A stretch of DNA of 64,000 nt from Christiangramia aestuarii (GTDB taxonomy: Bacteria > Bacteroidota > Bacteroidia > Flavobacteriales > Flavobacteriaceae), in contig NZ_VJVW01000001.1 in NCBI RefSeq assembly GCF_009735585.1, positions 481,698 to 545,697 of the forward strand, read 5' to 3'. The first letter of the stretch is position 1; every line of letters begins with the position of its first letter. A program made the translations under genes and the position numbers. Below the pieces are notes generated by a model. The model saw only the letters and a list, made by a program, of their open reading frames with translations. It had not been told where the DNA came from and did no database searches. Positions 17,762 through 26,228 of the stretch are shown piece by piece.

Positions 17762-18622
17762 ATGACACAAGAAAAAACCATAAAGGCATTTAACGGCTAC
17801 GTGATGCTTTTCGTCTTCCTCATTCTAGCTATAGGAAGTATCGTTGCGGTCTTAAATACCGCCAATCCCCTCTGGGCAATAGCATTTTTTATTGCAATCC
17901 TTATTCTGCCGGGCTTAATACTGGTAAATCCAAATGAATCACGAGTCCTTCTCTTATTTGGGGATTATAAAGGAACCGTAAAACAGAACGGTTTATTCTG
18001 GGTGAACCCATTCTACACCAAAAAGAAAATTTCATTAAGGGCAAGGAACTTCGACAGTGAACGGCTAAAGGTAAATGACAAACTGGGGAACCCGGTCATG
18101 ATAAGCACGATCCTTGTCTGGAGGGTAATGGATACTTTCAAGGCTTCTTTTGACGTAGATGATTTTGAAAATTTTGTAGTGGTACAAACAGATGCGGCAG
18201 TTAGAAAACTCGCCAGTATGTATCCTTATGATAATTTTGCAGACGAAGGCCTGGACGAGGATATCACTTTAAGATCGAGTATGAACGAGGTAAGCGATGC
18301 CCTGGAAAAAGAACTTGAAGAAAGACTGGATATCGCGGGGATAGAAGTACTGGAAGCCAGGATCGGGTACCTTGCTTACGCTAATGAGATCGCCAGTGCC
18401 ATGTTGAAAAGACAACAGGCAACTGCTATTGTCGCGGCCAGGCATAAGATAGTTGAAGGTGCAGTAAGTATGGTAGAAATGGCGCTAGATGAATTGAGCC
18501 GTAAGGAACTGGTAGACCTGGATTCTGAAAGGCGGGCCGCCATGGTTAGTAACCTGATGGTTGTGCTGTGCGGGGATCGAGATGCCACCCCGGTAGTGAA
18601 TGCCGGAACTCTCAATCATTAA
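17762..18622 (+). CDS. SPFH/Band-7 domain membrane protein
   Basis: An N-terminal pair of hydrophobic helices (about residues 12-30 and 38-56) is followed by a Band-7/SPFH domain: 'NESRVLLLFGDYKGTVKQNGLFWVNPFYTKKKISLRARNF', 'VMISTILVWRV', 'DDFENFVVVQTDAAVR', and a C-terminal helical stretch 'ANEIASAMLKRQQATAIVAARHKIVEGAVSMVEMAL'. SPFH proteins form membrane-anchored oligomeric scaffolds. It opens a dense cluster: the PH-like membrane gene begins 3 bases downstream and an Arc-type DNA-binding protein lies three genes on. ATG start. Confidence 0.9.
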   Translation: MTQEKTIKAFNGYVMLFVFLILAIGSIVAVLNTANPLWAIAFFIAILILPGLILVNPNESRVLLLFGDYKGTVKQNGLFWVNPFYTKKKISLRARNFDSERLKVNDKLGNPVMISTILVWRVMDTFKASFDVDDFENFVVVQTDAAVRKLASMYPYDNFADEGLDEDITLRSSMNEVSDALEKELEERLDIAGIEVLEARIGYLAYANEIASAMLKRQQATAIVAARHKIVEGAVSMVEMALDELSRKELVDLDSERRAAMVSNLMVVLCGDRDATPVVNAGTLNH

Positions 18623-18625
18623 AAG

Positions 18626-19108
18626 ATGAGGATATTCAAGGAAGAACAGGCCTTCCGGCAATGGTGGATTATTTTGGTCCTGGGGAGCACCCTAGTCGTT
18701 ACTTCTATCCCGCTAATCAACAGTTTAGGTGATAACAGCAGCGGAAGCACCAACCTTCTCGGTTTATGCCTGGTATTGCTAATTATTGTCCTTTTCTGGG
18801 TGATAAGGTTAAAAACGAAAATCGATGCCCGCGGGATAAGGGCAGAGTTCAGGCCATTAAAAGTCTTTAAAAGACAATATAAATGGGAGAAGATTGAAGA
18901 TTGCTATGTCCGCCAGTATCTGCCAGTACAGGAATATGGTGGCTGGGGAATTCGAGGTTTCGGAAAAGCCAAGGCTTACAATGTTTCCGGAAATATGGGC
19001 ATACAGATCATCACAAAGGATAATGAAAAATTCCTGATCGGCACCAATAAGCCGGAAAAAGCACAAAAAGTAATTGCCCGTTATCGGGAAAAATTTAAAA
19101 CAGCATGA
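18626..19108 (+). CDS. Two-helix membrane protein with PH-like domain
   Basis: Two membrane helices (about residues 14-31 and 44-61) precede a cytoplasmic region resembling bacterial PH-like domains: 'KTKIDARGIRAEFRPLKVFKRQYKWEKIEDCYVRQY', followed by 'EYGGWGIRGFGKAKAYNVSGNMGIQIITKDNEKFLIGTNKPEK'. The 'YGGWGIR...KAYNVSGN.GIQ' pattern is one I recall from small PH-like proteins encoded next to other membrane genes; function unknown. It begins 3 bases after the SPFH gene and overlaps the hydrolase start by 4 bases (ATGA), so translation is coupled. Confidence 0.75.
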   Translation: MRIFKEEQAFRQWWIILVLGSTLVVTSIPLINSLGDNSSGSTNLLGLCLVLLIIVLFWVIRLKTKIDARGIRAEFRPLKVFKRQYKWEKIEDCYVRQYLPVQEYGGWGIRGFGKAKAYNVSGNMGIQIITKDNEKFLIGTNKPEKAQKVIARYREKFKTA

Positions 19109-20040
19109 GAAATATACTATTTGCCTTCCTGATCTTACTCATCTCTCAGGGAAGTTTTGCCCAGGAAGAATATATGGAAGAAGACCTGAAGATCGATCAG
19201 TTTACTGAAGGCACACTCACCTCTCCCACAACCGGCGAGGCTAAAAGCCTGGTCATATTTGTCCAGGGATCTGGTCCAACCGACAGAAATGGGAACCAGG
19301 CCCTGATGAAGAACGACGGGATGAAAAAGATTGCCAGGGAACTTGCAGCTAACGGCATAGCCAGTTACAGATTCGACAAGCGAATCTTTAAGATGAACGA
19401 GTTAAATATCAAGGAGGAAGACCTGAGGTTCGAAGACCTGGTAAATGATGTGGAGAAAATCCTGAATTATTTTGAGGAGCGGGACACTTATAATGAGCTC
19501 GTGATCGCGGGACACAGTCAGGGCTCCCTGGTTGGAATGCTGGCGGCCAGGGAAAAAGCCGATGCCTACATCTCTCTTGCTGGGGCAGCCCAGCCCATAG
19601 ACAATGTTATCGTAGAGCAGATCGATAAAATGGCTCCGCAATTAACAGAAAATGCCAGGACCGCTTTCAATGAAATAAGGGAAAATGGCCAAACGACCAA
19701 TTACAGCCCTATGCTCGAAAATATCTTTAAACCATCGGTTCAGCCTTATATGCAAAGCTGGATGAAATACGATCCTGCCGAAGAGATCGAAAAATTAGAT
19801 ATTCCTGTCTTGATCATCAATGGAACTTCAGATATTCAGGTAGAGGTCAAAGAAGCAGAAATGCTCAAAAACGCCGGACCAGATTCCCGGCTGGAGATCG
19901 TTGAAAATATGAACCATATTTTCAGGGAAATAAAAACCGATGACAGACTCGTGAACACAAAATCTTATAACGAACCTAACCTGCCTTTACACCCGCAATT
20001 GATCCCGATAATCACTGATTTTATCAAAGAACTTGAGTAA
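19105..20040 (+). CDS. Exported alpha/beta hydrolase
   Basis: A signal peptide (MRNILFAFLILLISQGSFAQ) and an alpha/beta-hydrolase fold: oxyanion region 'LVIFVQGSGPTDRNGN', nucleophile elbow 'AGHSQGSLVG', likely Asp in 'VLIINGTSDIQV' and likely His in 'VENMNHIFRE'. This is the periplasmic esterase-like group; substrate unknown. Being secreted while sitting between a PH-like membrane protein and a cytoplasmic DNA-binding protein is odd for a single pathway. Starts at an ATGA overlap with the preceding gene, and ends 3 bases before the next. Confidence 0.87.
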   Translation: MRNILFAFLILLISQGSFAQEEYMEEDLKIDQFTEGTLTSPTTGEAKSLVIFVQGSGPTDRNGNQALMKNDGMKKIARELAANGIASYRFDKRIFKMNELNIKEEDLRFEDLVNDVEKILNYFEERDTYNELVIAGHSQGSLVGMLAAREKADAYISLAGAAQPIDNVIVEQIDKMAPQLTENARTAFNEIRENGQTTNYSPMLENIFKPSVQPYMQSWMKYDPAEEIEKLDIPVLIINGTSDIQVEVKEAEMLKNAGPDSRLEIVENMNHIFREIKTDDRLVNTKSYNEPNLPLHPQLIPIITDFIKELE

Positions 20041-20043
20041 ATT

Positions 20044-20214
20044 ATGGGCAAGAAAAAAGCATTCGCCTTAAGAGTAGATGAAGATATGCTAAAAGCTATC
20101 GAGAAGTGGGCTTCAGACGAGTTTAGAAGTACCAACGGGCAGATTGAATGGATGCTGAATAACGCGCTGAAACAGGCAAAAAGACACCCTAAAAACCAAA
20201 AGAAGGAAGAATAA
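20044..20214 (+). CDS. Arc/MetJ-type ribbon-helix-helix small protein
   Basis: A 56-residue protein too short for most automatic ORF cut-offs. It reads MGKKKAFALRVDEDMLKAIE..., a ribbon strand 'KAFALRVDEDML' then two helices 'KAIEKWASDEF' and 'NGQIEWMLNNALKQAK', the Arc-family layout, with a lysine-rich tail. It would bind DNA as a dimer. The spacing supports it: it begins 3 bases after the hydrolase stop, and its TAA overlaps the ATG of the HAD gene (TAATG). I recall similar Arc-family proteins beside SPFH genes in other bacteria, so it belongs to the cluster and is not a stray toxin-antitoxin remnant. Confidence 0.85.
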   Translation: MGKKKAFALRVDEDMLKAIEKWASDEFRSTNGQIEWMLNNALKQAKRHPKNQKKEE

Positions 20215-21023
20215 TGTTCAAAATAATTTTTTCAGATATAGACGGAACCCTGCTGAATGCCGAGAGAGACCTGTCTGAATACACCATTAAAACCATAAAA
20301 AAACTAAACAACTCTAACATTCCCTTTATCCTGATCTCTTCCCGGATGCCAGCAGCCATGAGGCATCTTCAGAAAAAAATGGATATAGAGCACCTGCCTT
20401 TGATAAGTTATAACGGCGGACTCATTATTGCCGACGGCAAAACCACCAGTTCCACCGAAATTCCTCTGGAGATCCTGGAAGATCTTCATGATTACAACCT
20501 CGATCATGATGTTCATCTTAGCTTGTTCCATAATGATGAATGGTACGTGCCACGCGACGATTTCTGGACTAGGAGGGAGATCAACAACACCAAAGTACAA
20601 CCGGAATTCCATGAAAATAAGGTGGTGATCCAAAAATGGAAAGAAGAGGAAAAGGGAGCTCACAAGATCATGGCCATGGGCGAAGAAGAAAAGATCGATA
20701 GCATTTTTAGTTTCCTGAAAAATAAATACCCCGAGCAGCTTCACCTCTATCGTTCCAAACCAACCTATATCGAAATAGCTCCTAAGGCTATTTCTAAACT
20801 TACTGCCGTGAACCACCTGCTCGAAAATCATTTTAAGATCCCGTTATCCCAGAGCATGGCTTTTGGAGATAACTATAATGATATCGAGATGCTACGCGGC
20901 GTGGGCATGGGGATCGCCGTAGGTAATGCCAAGCCCGAAGTGCTTGAAGTCGCTCACATGGTAACTGCTCCCGGCAAGGAAGACGGTGTGGCCAAAAGTA
21001 TTTCTGACCTGCTAAAAATATAA
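20214..21023 (+). CDS. HAD-superfamily phosphatase, Cof type
   Basis: Cytosolic sugar-phosphate or nucleotide phosphatase of the Cof/YbiV subfamily. Motif I 'FSDIDGTLLN' carries the nucleophilic and acid/base aspartates, motif II is 'FILISSRMP', motif III lysine lies in 'ISKLTAVNHL', and motif IV is 'MAFGDNYNDIEML'. The C2 cap lies between about residues 85 and 190. 269 residues is typical. Its ATG overlaps the stop of the RHH gene by one base, so it belongs to the same transcript. Specific substrate not predictable. Confidence 0.88.
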   Translation: MFKIIFSDIDGTLLNAERDLSEYTIKTIKKLNNSNIPFILISSRMPAAMRHLQKKMDIEHLPLISYNGGLIIADGKTTSSTEIPLEILEDLHDYNLDHDVHLSLFHNDEWYVPRDDFWTRREINNTKVQPEFHENKVVIQKWKEEEKGAHKIMAMGEEEKIDSIFSFLKNKYPEQLHLYRSKPTYIEIAPKAISKLTAVNHLLENHFKIPLSQSMAFGDNYNDIEMLRGVGMGIAVGNAKPEVLEVAHMVTAPGKEDGVAKSISDLLKI

Positions 21024-21089
21024 GTCGCTGCTTACCTGATTCTGGAAATAATAAAAATTGTATTTTGCCGGCAACCTAGTTAAAAATTT

Positions 21090-22355
21090 ATGGAAGAATC
21101 TACCTTGTTCACCAACGACGCGATTGTCTTTGGTTTGTTAATGCTTGCTCTCGGCTTTGTTTTTTACACCTCATCCCAAAAAGAAGGTTTCTGGAGTAAA
21201 TTCTATAAAGTGGTACCGGCGCTTTTGATGTGCTATTTGATCCCTGCCATTTTCAATTCCCTGGGCTGGATAGATGATGAAACTTCCCAATTATATTTTG
21301 TGGCCAGCAGGTATTTGCTACCGGCCGCACTGGTCCTTATGACCCTAAGTATAGATCTCAAAGCCATTTTTAACCTTGGCCCAAAAGCACTTATAATGTT
21401 CTTTGCCGGAACAATTGGGATCGTGCTGGGAGGTCCGGTCGCGATCTTGATCATGTCTATCATCTCCCCGGAAACCCTTGGCGGAGTTGGGCCCGATGCA
21501 ATATGGAGAGGATTGTCTACCATTGCGGGTAGCTGGATTGGTGGTGGTGCGAACCAGGCTGCCATGCTGGAGATATATGAATACAATCCGGAACTTTATG
21601 GCGGGATGGTGCTTGTGGATATCGTGGTTGCCAATCTCTGGATGGCGATCGTCCTAATGGGAATTGGCAAAAATAATAGCATAGACAACTGGTTAAAAGC
21701 AGATAATTCGGCTATAGAAGACCTTAAGGTGAAGGTAAGCTCGTATGCTGAAAGCGTGGTGCGTAACCCTTCCCTGCCAGATTTCATGATCATGCTTGCC
21801 CTGGCCTTCGGCGCGGTAGGTCTTGCACATTGGGGCGCAGATGGAATGTCTGAATACCTGCTGGCAAACTTCGAGATCTTCAGCGATTCCAAAAGCGCCT
21901 TATCCTCCTTCTCCTCCCAGTTCTTCTGGATGATCACCATTGCCACCGCTATCGGGATAGGATTATCTTTCACAAAATTCAAATCTTACGAGGGAGCCGG
22001 AGCCAGTAAAATAGGAAGTATTTTCATCTATATCCTGGTGGCCACCATCGGTATGAAAATGGATCTTGGAAAGATCTTCGAAAATCCGGGACTTTTAGGA
22101 ATAGGCCTTATCTGGATCCTTATTCACGTGATCGTACTTATAACTACCGCGAAATTAATAAAAGCGCCATATTTCTTCCTGGCGGTGGGTAGCCAGGCCA
22201 ATGTAGGTGGTGCAGCTTCGGCCCCGGTGGTCGCAGCAGCCTTTCATCCTTCGCTAGCCACGGTAGGTGTATTGCTCGCCGTTTTTGGATATGTAGTGGG
22301 AACTTACGGCGCGATCCTGTGTACAATTTTAATGCAAATAGCTGCCGGTAGTTAG
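21090..22355 (+). CDS. DUF819 (YjcL-like) polytopic membrane protein
   Basis: 421 residues with about ten to eleven hydrophobic helices. It matches the DUF819 family: 'FWSKFYKVVPALLMCYLIPAIFNSLGW', 'GGVGPDAIWRGLSTIAGSWIGGGANQAAM' and, near the C-terminus, 'SQANVGGAASAPVVAAAFHPSLATVGVLLAVFGYVVGTYGA'. The paired glycine/alanine-rich re-entrant-like segments suggest a transporter with inverted repeats, but no substrate is established to my knowledge. It follows the HAD gene by 66 bases with a promoter-like TATTTTG about 24 bases before the ATG, so it may be transcribed on its own. Confidence 0.8.
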   Translation: MEESTLFTNDAIVFGLLMLALGFVFYTSSQKEGFWSKFYKVVPALLMCYLIPAIFNSLGWIDDETSQLYFVASRYLLPAALVLMTLSIDLKAIFNLGPKALIMFFAGTIGIVLGGPVAILIMSIISPETLGGVGPDAIWRGLSTIAGSWIGGGANQAAMLEIYEYNPELYGGMVLVDIVVANLWMAIVLMGIGKNNSIDNWLKADNSAIEDLKVKVSSYAESVVRNPSLPDFMIMLALAFGAVGLAHWGADGMSEYLLANFEIFSDSKSALSSFSSQFFWMITIATAIGIGLSFTKFKSYEGAGASKIGSIFIYILVATIGMKMDLGKIFENPGLLGIGLIWILIHVIVLITTAKLIKAPYFFLAVGSQANVGGAASAPVVAAAFHPSLATVGVLLAVFGYVVGTYGAILCTILMQIAAGS

Positions 22356-22410
22356 TAATAAATAGAAAAATATAAGATATTTGCGCTCCTTTAAAATCCG
22401 AATTCAAAAC

Positions 22411-23160
22411 ATGAAAAAACTAGCTCTTCTTTTAGTAATATTAATAAGCATAACTGCTTGTTCAGAAAAAGAAAGCAATCTAATTGTTAGTGGGGAGATC
22501 AAGGGCCTAAAAAAAGGGACCTTATTCCTTCAAAAGATCCAGGACACCATCCTGGTAAACGTTGATTCTGTAGTGGTAGATGGCGACCCGAACTTCACTA
22601 TGGAAACTTATATTGAAAGCCCTCAGATCATGTACCTGTACCTGGAAAAGGTAGATAATAATCAGTACGACGACCGTATAGATTTTTTCGCAGACCAGGG
22701 AGAGGTGACCATCAATACCAAGCTTGAAAAGTTTGAAACCAGCGCGAAGATCGTAGGTTCTGTGAACCAAGAGAAATTGATGGAATATCGTAAAATGATC
22801 AACAGGTTCAATGACCAGAACCTTGAACTTATTAAGGAAAGTTTTGAAGCTGAAAAGGCTCAGGACGAGGAAAAACTGATGGAGATCGACCAGAAGTATG
22901 ATAAACTTCTGAAAAGAAAATACCTGTATACCGTTAACTTCGCGATTAACAATAAAGACCATGAGATCGCTCCTTACCTGGCCCTTTCTGAAGTATTCGA
23001 CGCCAATATCAAATATCTGGATACCATCTATACTTCTCTGGCTCCGAAAGTAAAGAAATCGAAATATGGCCAGGAGCTGAAGGATTTTCTTAAAGAGCGT
23101 AAAAAAGAAGAAAAACTGGAAGAAAAGGTAGAAAACCAGACTGCCAGCGAAAATTCATAA
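22411..23160 (+). CDS. DUF4369 lipoprotein without a thioredoxin domain
   Basis: The lipoprotein signal MKKLALLLVILISITACSEKE is followed by a DUF4369 domain ('LIVSGEIKGLKKGTLFLQKIQDTILVNVDSVVVDGDPNFTMET', 'ADQGEVTINTKLEKF'), then a long charged helical region ending in a lysine/glutamate-rich tail. DUF4369 is usually the N-terminal half of TlpA/ResA-like thioredoxin lipoproteins in Bacteroidetes; here no CxxC domain follows, so this is a stand-alone version. ATG at 22411 is supported by the signal peptide; the upstream in-frame TTG at 22381 is rejected. Ends in a terminator. Confidence 0.82.
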   Translation: MKKLALLLVILISITACSEKESNLIVSGEIKGLKKGTLFLQKIQDTILVNVDSVVVDGDPNFTMETYIESPQIMYLYLEKVDNNQYDDRIDFFADQGEVTINTKLEKFETSAKIVGSVNQEKLMEYRKMINRFNDQNLELIKESFEAEKAQDEEKLMEIDQKYDKLLKRKYLYTVNFAINNKDHEIAPYLALSEVFDANIKYLDTIYTSLAPKVKKSKYGQELKDFLKERKKEEKLEEKVENQTASENS

Positions 23161-23181
23161 AAATCTTTGGAAAAATATCTT

Positions 23182-23206
23182 AAAGGAGCCAGTAGGCTCC
23201 TTTTTT
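23182..23206 (+). terminator. Rho-independent terminator
   Basis: Stem AAAGGAGCC / GGCTCCTTT with loop AGTA and T6, 21 bases after the DUF4369 stop. Confidence 0.85.
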
Positions 23207-23282
23207 GTTATAACATGTTCTTAGCTTTTTGTTAGCTGAAATTTGGGATTGGAATACTTAACTTGAGGCAAATCCAATTACT

Positions 23283-24779
23283 ATGACGAACACCAATCGC
23301 GAATACGACCTAATTTGTGTTGGAGGCGGCATCATGAGCGCCACACTTGCCCTTATCCTGAAACTTTCCGCTCCGGAACTTAAGATCCTCATTCTGGAAA
23401 GGCTGGATAAAGTTGCGCAGGAAAGCACCAAAGCCTGGAACAATGCAGGAACAGGACATTCTGCCTTTTGCGAATTGAACTATACTCCGCAAGATGAAGA
23501 TGGCAATGTAGATATCTCCAAGGCCATCGAAATATTCCAGCAATTTGAAAAATCCAAACAATTCTGGGCCTATCTGGTTAGCAAGGGACTTATCAAGGAG
23601 CCTGAGAGTTTTGTACACAGTATTCCGCACCACGCCTGGGTACGCGGAAAAAAGGATGTGGAATTCCTGAAAAACAGGTACGAGGCCATGAGCTCACATT
23701 TCATGTTCGAGCAAATGAAGTTTTCAGAAAAGCATTCAGATCTAAAGCAGTGGTTTCCACTCATCATGGAGAACAGGGATGCAAACGAAGCAATGGCGGC
23801 CACCAGGATGGAACTCGGCACAGGGGTGAATTTTGGTTCCCTCACCGAACAGTATTTTAAGATCCTGGAAGACAAATTTAAAGTCCCGGTATTAAGAAAC
23901 AAGGAGGTACTGGATATAGATCCCGACGGCCCCGAGGACTGGACTGCCGAAGTTAAAGATCTTAAAACGGGAGAAAAGACCTATTACGATGCCAAACATG
24001 TTTTTATAGGCGCCGGTGGCGGAGCTCTTCCCCTACTGCAGAAAGTGGAAATAAAGGAAAAAGAAGGCTACGGCGGCTTTCCAGTTAGCGGGCAGTGGTT
24101 ATTCTGCAAGAACAGGGAGATCATTGAAAAACATCATGCGAAGGTATATAGCAAGGCCGGGGTCGATGCTCCGCCGATGTCTGTTCCGCACCTGGATGCT
24201 AGGTTCATCAATGGAAAAAAGGAATTGTTGTTTGGGCCATTCGCCGGATTCAGTACAAAATTTCTCAAGGAAGGTTCTATCCTGGACCTGCCCAAATCCC
24301 TGCGCTTTAATAATCTTCCTTCTATGTGGGGAGTTTTCTGGCACAATCTACCGCTCACCTCCTATCTAATTGACCAGGTTCGAATGGGCCACGAAGACAG
24401 GGTTGAAGAACTGAAGGTATTTATAAAGGATGCGAAACCCGAAGACTGGGAACTTATGGTTGCCGGGCAGCGGGTACAGATCATAAAAAGAGACAAGGAA
24501 AAGGGAGGAATTCTTGAATTTGGTACTGATGTAGTACACAGCAAGGACGGAAAGATCACTGCTTTACTAGGTGCTTCCCCGGGAGCATCCACCGCTGTTC
24601 ACATCATGCTGGAAGTATTAAAAATAGCCTTCCCGGAACGGCTGGAAAAATCGAGCACCCAGGAAAAACTGGCAGAGATGATCCCATTCTGGAACAGGGA
24701 CGTACGGGAAGATGAGCAGGAATTTAAAAGAGTACAGGAAAGAACTTCAAAACATCTGAAACTAGAAGCATTACATTGA
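23283..24779 (+). CDS. mqo: Malate:quinone oxidoreductase
   Basis: FAD-dependent membrane-associated TCA enzyme that oxidises malate to oxaloacetate and passes electrons to menaquinone. The N-terminal dinucleotide fold reads 'DLICVGGGIMSATLALIL'; the family block 'STKAWNNAGTGHSAFCELNYTP' follows at about residue 48. 'GAGGGALPLLQKVEI', 'FPVSGQWLFCKN' and the C-terminal 'GASPGASTAVHIMLEVL' are all standard. 498 residues is the usual length. A monocistronic unit between terminators. ATG start. Confidence 0.96.
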   Translation: MTNTNREYDLICVGGGIMSATLALILKLSAPELKILILERLDKVAQESTKAWNNAGTGHSAFCELNYTPQDEDGNVDISKAIEIFQQFEKSKQFWAYLVSKGLIKEPESFVHSIPHHAWVRGKKDVEFLKNRYEAMSSHFMFEQMKFSEKHSDLKQWFPLIMENRDANEAMAATRMELGTGVNFGSLTEQYFKILEDKFKVPVLRNKEVLDIDPDGPEDWTAEVKDLKTGEKTYYDAKHVFIGAGGGALPLLQKVEIKEKEGYGGFPVSGQWLFCKNREIIEKHHAKVYSKAGVDAPPMSVPHLDARFINGKKELLFGPFAGFSTKFLKEGSILDLPKSLRFNNLPSMWGVFWHNLPLTSYLIDQVRMGHEDRVEELKVFIKDAKPEDWELMVAGQRVQIIKRDKEKGGILEFGTDVVHSKDGKITALLGASPGASTAVHIMLEVLKIAFPERLEKSSTQEKLAEMIPFWNRDVREDEQEFKRVQERTSKHLKLEALH

Positions 24780-24820
24780 TGCACGCGATTTAGTAAAAAA
24801 ATAACCCCTTGGTCAAATAA

Positions 24821-24850
24821 AAAAGCCCCTTCTTTTGAAGAGGCTTTTTT
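24821..24850 (+). terminator. Terminator of mqo
   Basis: Imperfect stem AAAGCC..TTC / GAA..GGCTTT followed by T6, 42 bases past the mqo stop. Confidence 0.7.
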
Positions 24851-24918
24851 TAAGCCGATAAAATTACTCCGTTCGCCTAGGCCCATGACAGGCTTTTAAA
24901 TCCAAATTGATTCCATAA

Positions 24919-24945
24919 AAAAAACCTCCCAAAAAGGGAGGTTTT
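24919..24945 (-). terminator. Terminator after tRNA-Thr
   Basis: Perfect stem AAAACCTCCC / GGGAGGTTTT with a five-base loop and a T8 tract on the minus strand, 8 bases past the end of the tRNA gene. Confidence 0.85.
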
Positions 24946-24952
24946 CATTAAG

Positions 24953-25026
24953 AGCCGATGGAGGGACTCGAACCCACGACCTGCTGATTACAAATCAGCT
25001 GCTCTAGCCAGCTGAGCTACATCGGC
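24953..25026 (-). tRNA. tRNA-Thr (anticodon TGT)
   Basis: Cloverleaf read on the minus strand: acceptor arms GCCGATG / CATCGGC, anticodon stem CTGAT / ATCAG around the loop TTTGTAA with anticodon TGT, and T-arm GTGGGTTCGAGTCCC. CCA is not encoded. The 73-base body is identical to the second copy at 46288-46360. It follows a small gene (25033-25299) by 6 bases and may share its transcript. Confidence 0.97.
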
Positions 25027-25032
25027 AACTTA

Positions 25033-25299
25033 TTAAAGTGCGTTCAGTTTCTCGATCAAAGCCTTGGCCTTTTTCTCAAGATCTGCCTGAACAGCTTTAA
25101 AATGCTTTTGTTTGTTCTCTACATCACGACGATTGATCTCTCTAATCAATTCATCATAATCACTGATAGCCTCATCTACTATAGCCTCAGACTTCGCCGG
25201 GTCTTCTTTTGGATGAGCCATTTGGTGAATATAGGCAGCATCGATGATGTCTCCCATTACATAATTCACGTCCTTTTTAAGCAATCTTTTACTCGCCAT
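25033..25299 (-). CDS. Conserved small hypothetical protein
   Basis: An 88-residue soluble, mostly helical protein: 'MASKRLLKKDVNYVMGDIIDAAYIHQMAHP', then 'AIVDEAISDYDELIREINRRDVENKQKHFKAVQADLEKKAKALIEKLNAL'. The second half is a long amphipathic helix, probably a coiled coil. I have seen close relatives across Flavobacteriaceae but know no function. The ATG at 25299 fits the family N-terminus better than the upstream start at 25305. The stop is 6 bases before tRNA-Thr. Confidence 0.75.
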   Translation of the reverse strand: MASKRLLKKDVNYVMGDIIDAAYIHQMAHPKEDPAKSEAIVDEAISDYDELIREINRRDVENKQKHFKAVQADLEKKAKALIEKLNAL

Positions 25300-25363
25300 T
25301 ATCAAATAAATTTCGGCTGCGAATTTAAACTATTTTTCGAAATGTGGATGAAATTAAAGGAAA

Positions 25364-25816
25364 TTAATGCTGATTTTTTTTCAGCACCGCTAGTGCCTCA
25401 GGCATATGCCTTTTGGCATTCATGTTATTGAAGTTGTGTAGCAGTTTTCCGTCCTTATCGAAAATAAAAGTTTCCCTTCCGGGAAGTAATCCCAAAAGAT
25501 TCGGTTTTACCCCGAATTCATTCCGTGCTTTTTTATTCTGGTCTGAAAGAAATATATATGGCAGGTTATACCTATCGGCAAATTTGAAATGGGATTGCTC
25601 CGAATCACCACTTATCCCGATCACCTCAGCGCCCAGCTTTTTGAATTCTTCGTAACTATCCCTGAAACTACAGGCTTCTTTGGTACAACCGGGAGTAAAA
25701 TCTTTTGGGTAAAAATAGACCACAAAGGCCTTTTTCCCTATCAGGTGATGGAATCTGAAGTTATTTCCATGCTGATCTTTTAGTTCCAGATCGGGTACTT
25801 TGTCTCCTATCTTCAT
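25364..25816 (-). CDS. bcp: Thioredoxin-dependent peroxiredoxin, Bcp/PrxQ type
   Basis: Reduces hydrogen peroxide and organic hydroperoxides in the cytoplasm. Peroxidatic Cys44 lies in 'YPKDFTPGCTKEAC' and resolving Cys49 five residues later, the PrxQ alpha2-type arrangement. 'KVPDLELKDQHG' at the start and 'GVKPNLLGLLPGRETFIFDKDGKL' later complete the family. 150 residues is typical. It lies one base after queD's stop in an idi-queD-bcp run. ATG start. Confidence 0.93.
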   Translation of the reverse strand: MKIGDKVPDLELKDQHGNNFRFHHLIGKKAFVVYFYPKDFTPGCTKEACSFRDSYEEFKKLGAEVIGISGDSEQSHFKFADRYNLPYIFLSDQNKKARNEFGVKPNLLGLLPGRETFIFDKDGKLLHNFNNMNAKRHMPEALAVLKKNQH

Positions 25817-25817
25817 A

Positions 25818-26228
25818 TTATTCCCCTTTATAGGTTACGAAGTTTCGCGGAGTCTCATAAAGGGTGATCTCGAGATCATGATCCTCCTTGATCTTGGTCC
25901 TGAGCTTATTCCAGATCACCACGGCGATGTTCTCTGCAGTTGGGATCAGTTCTTCGAATTCAGGAACCTCGACATTAAGATTCTTATGGTCAAATGCTTC
26001 TTCTACCTCACTATAGATAAGCTCTTTCAGGATCTTAAGGTCCATCACGAAGCCGGTTTCAGGATTTGGCTCACCGGTCACCGAAACTATAAGCTCGTAA
26101 TTATGCCCATGATAATGGGGATTGCTGCACTTTCCAAACACCTCGAAATTCCTTTCATCATCCCAGTCTTTTCTGAAGAGACGATGTGCCGCATTAAAAT
26201 GAGCTTTTCTATGTACAGTGATTCTCAT
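25818..26228 (-). CDS. queD: 6-pyruvoyl/6-carboxy-tetrahydropterin synthase family (QueD-like)
   Basis: Probably makes 6-carboxytetrahydropterin from dihydroneopterin triphosphate for queuosine/7-deazapurine synthesis. Zinc-binding histidines are in 'FNAAHRLF' and 'HYHGHNYEL'; the catalytic Cys is in 'FGKCSNPHYHGH', matching the QueD CxxxHGH motif. 'GFVMDLKILKELI' and 'PTAENIAVVIW' (catalytic E downstream) are standard. 136 residues. Its ATG overlaps the idi TAA (TAATG). Whether the enzyme serves queuosine or another pterin cannot be decided here, as no other queuosine genes are in view. Confidence 0.85.
   Translation of the reverse strand: MRITVHRKAHFNAAHRLFRKDWDDERNFEVFGKCSNPHYHGHNYELIVSVTGEPNPETGFVMDLKILKELIYSEVEEAFDHKNLNVEVPEFEELIPTAENIAVVIWNKLRTKIKEDHDLEITLYETPRNFVTYKGE

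Noticed and set aside
20044-20214. Antitoxin of a toxin-antitoxin pair
   Set aside because: The RHH fold would allow it, but neither neighbour looks like a toxin (secreted hydrolase, HAD phosphatase).
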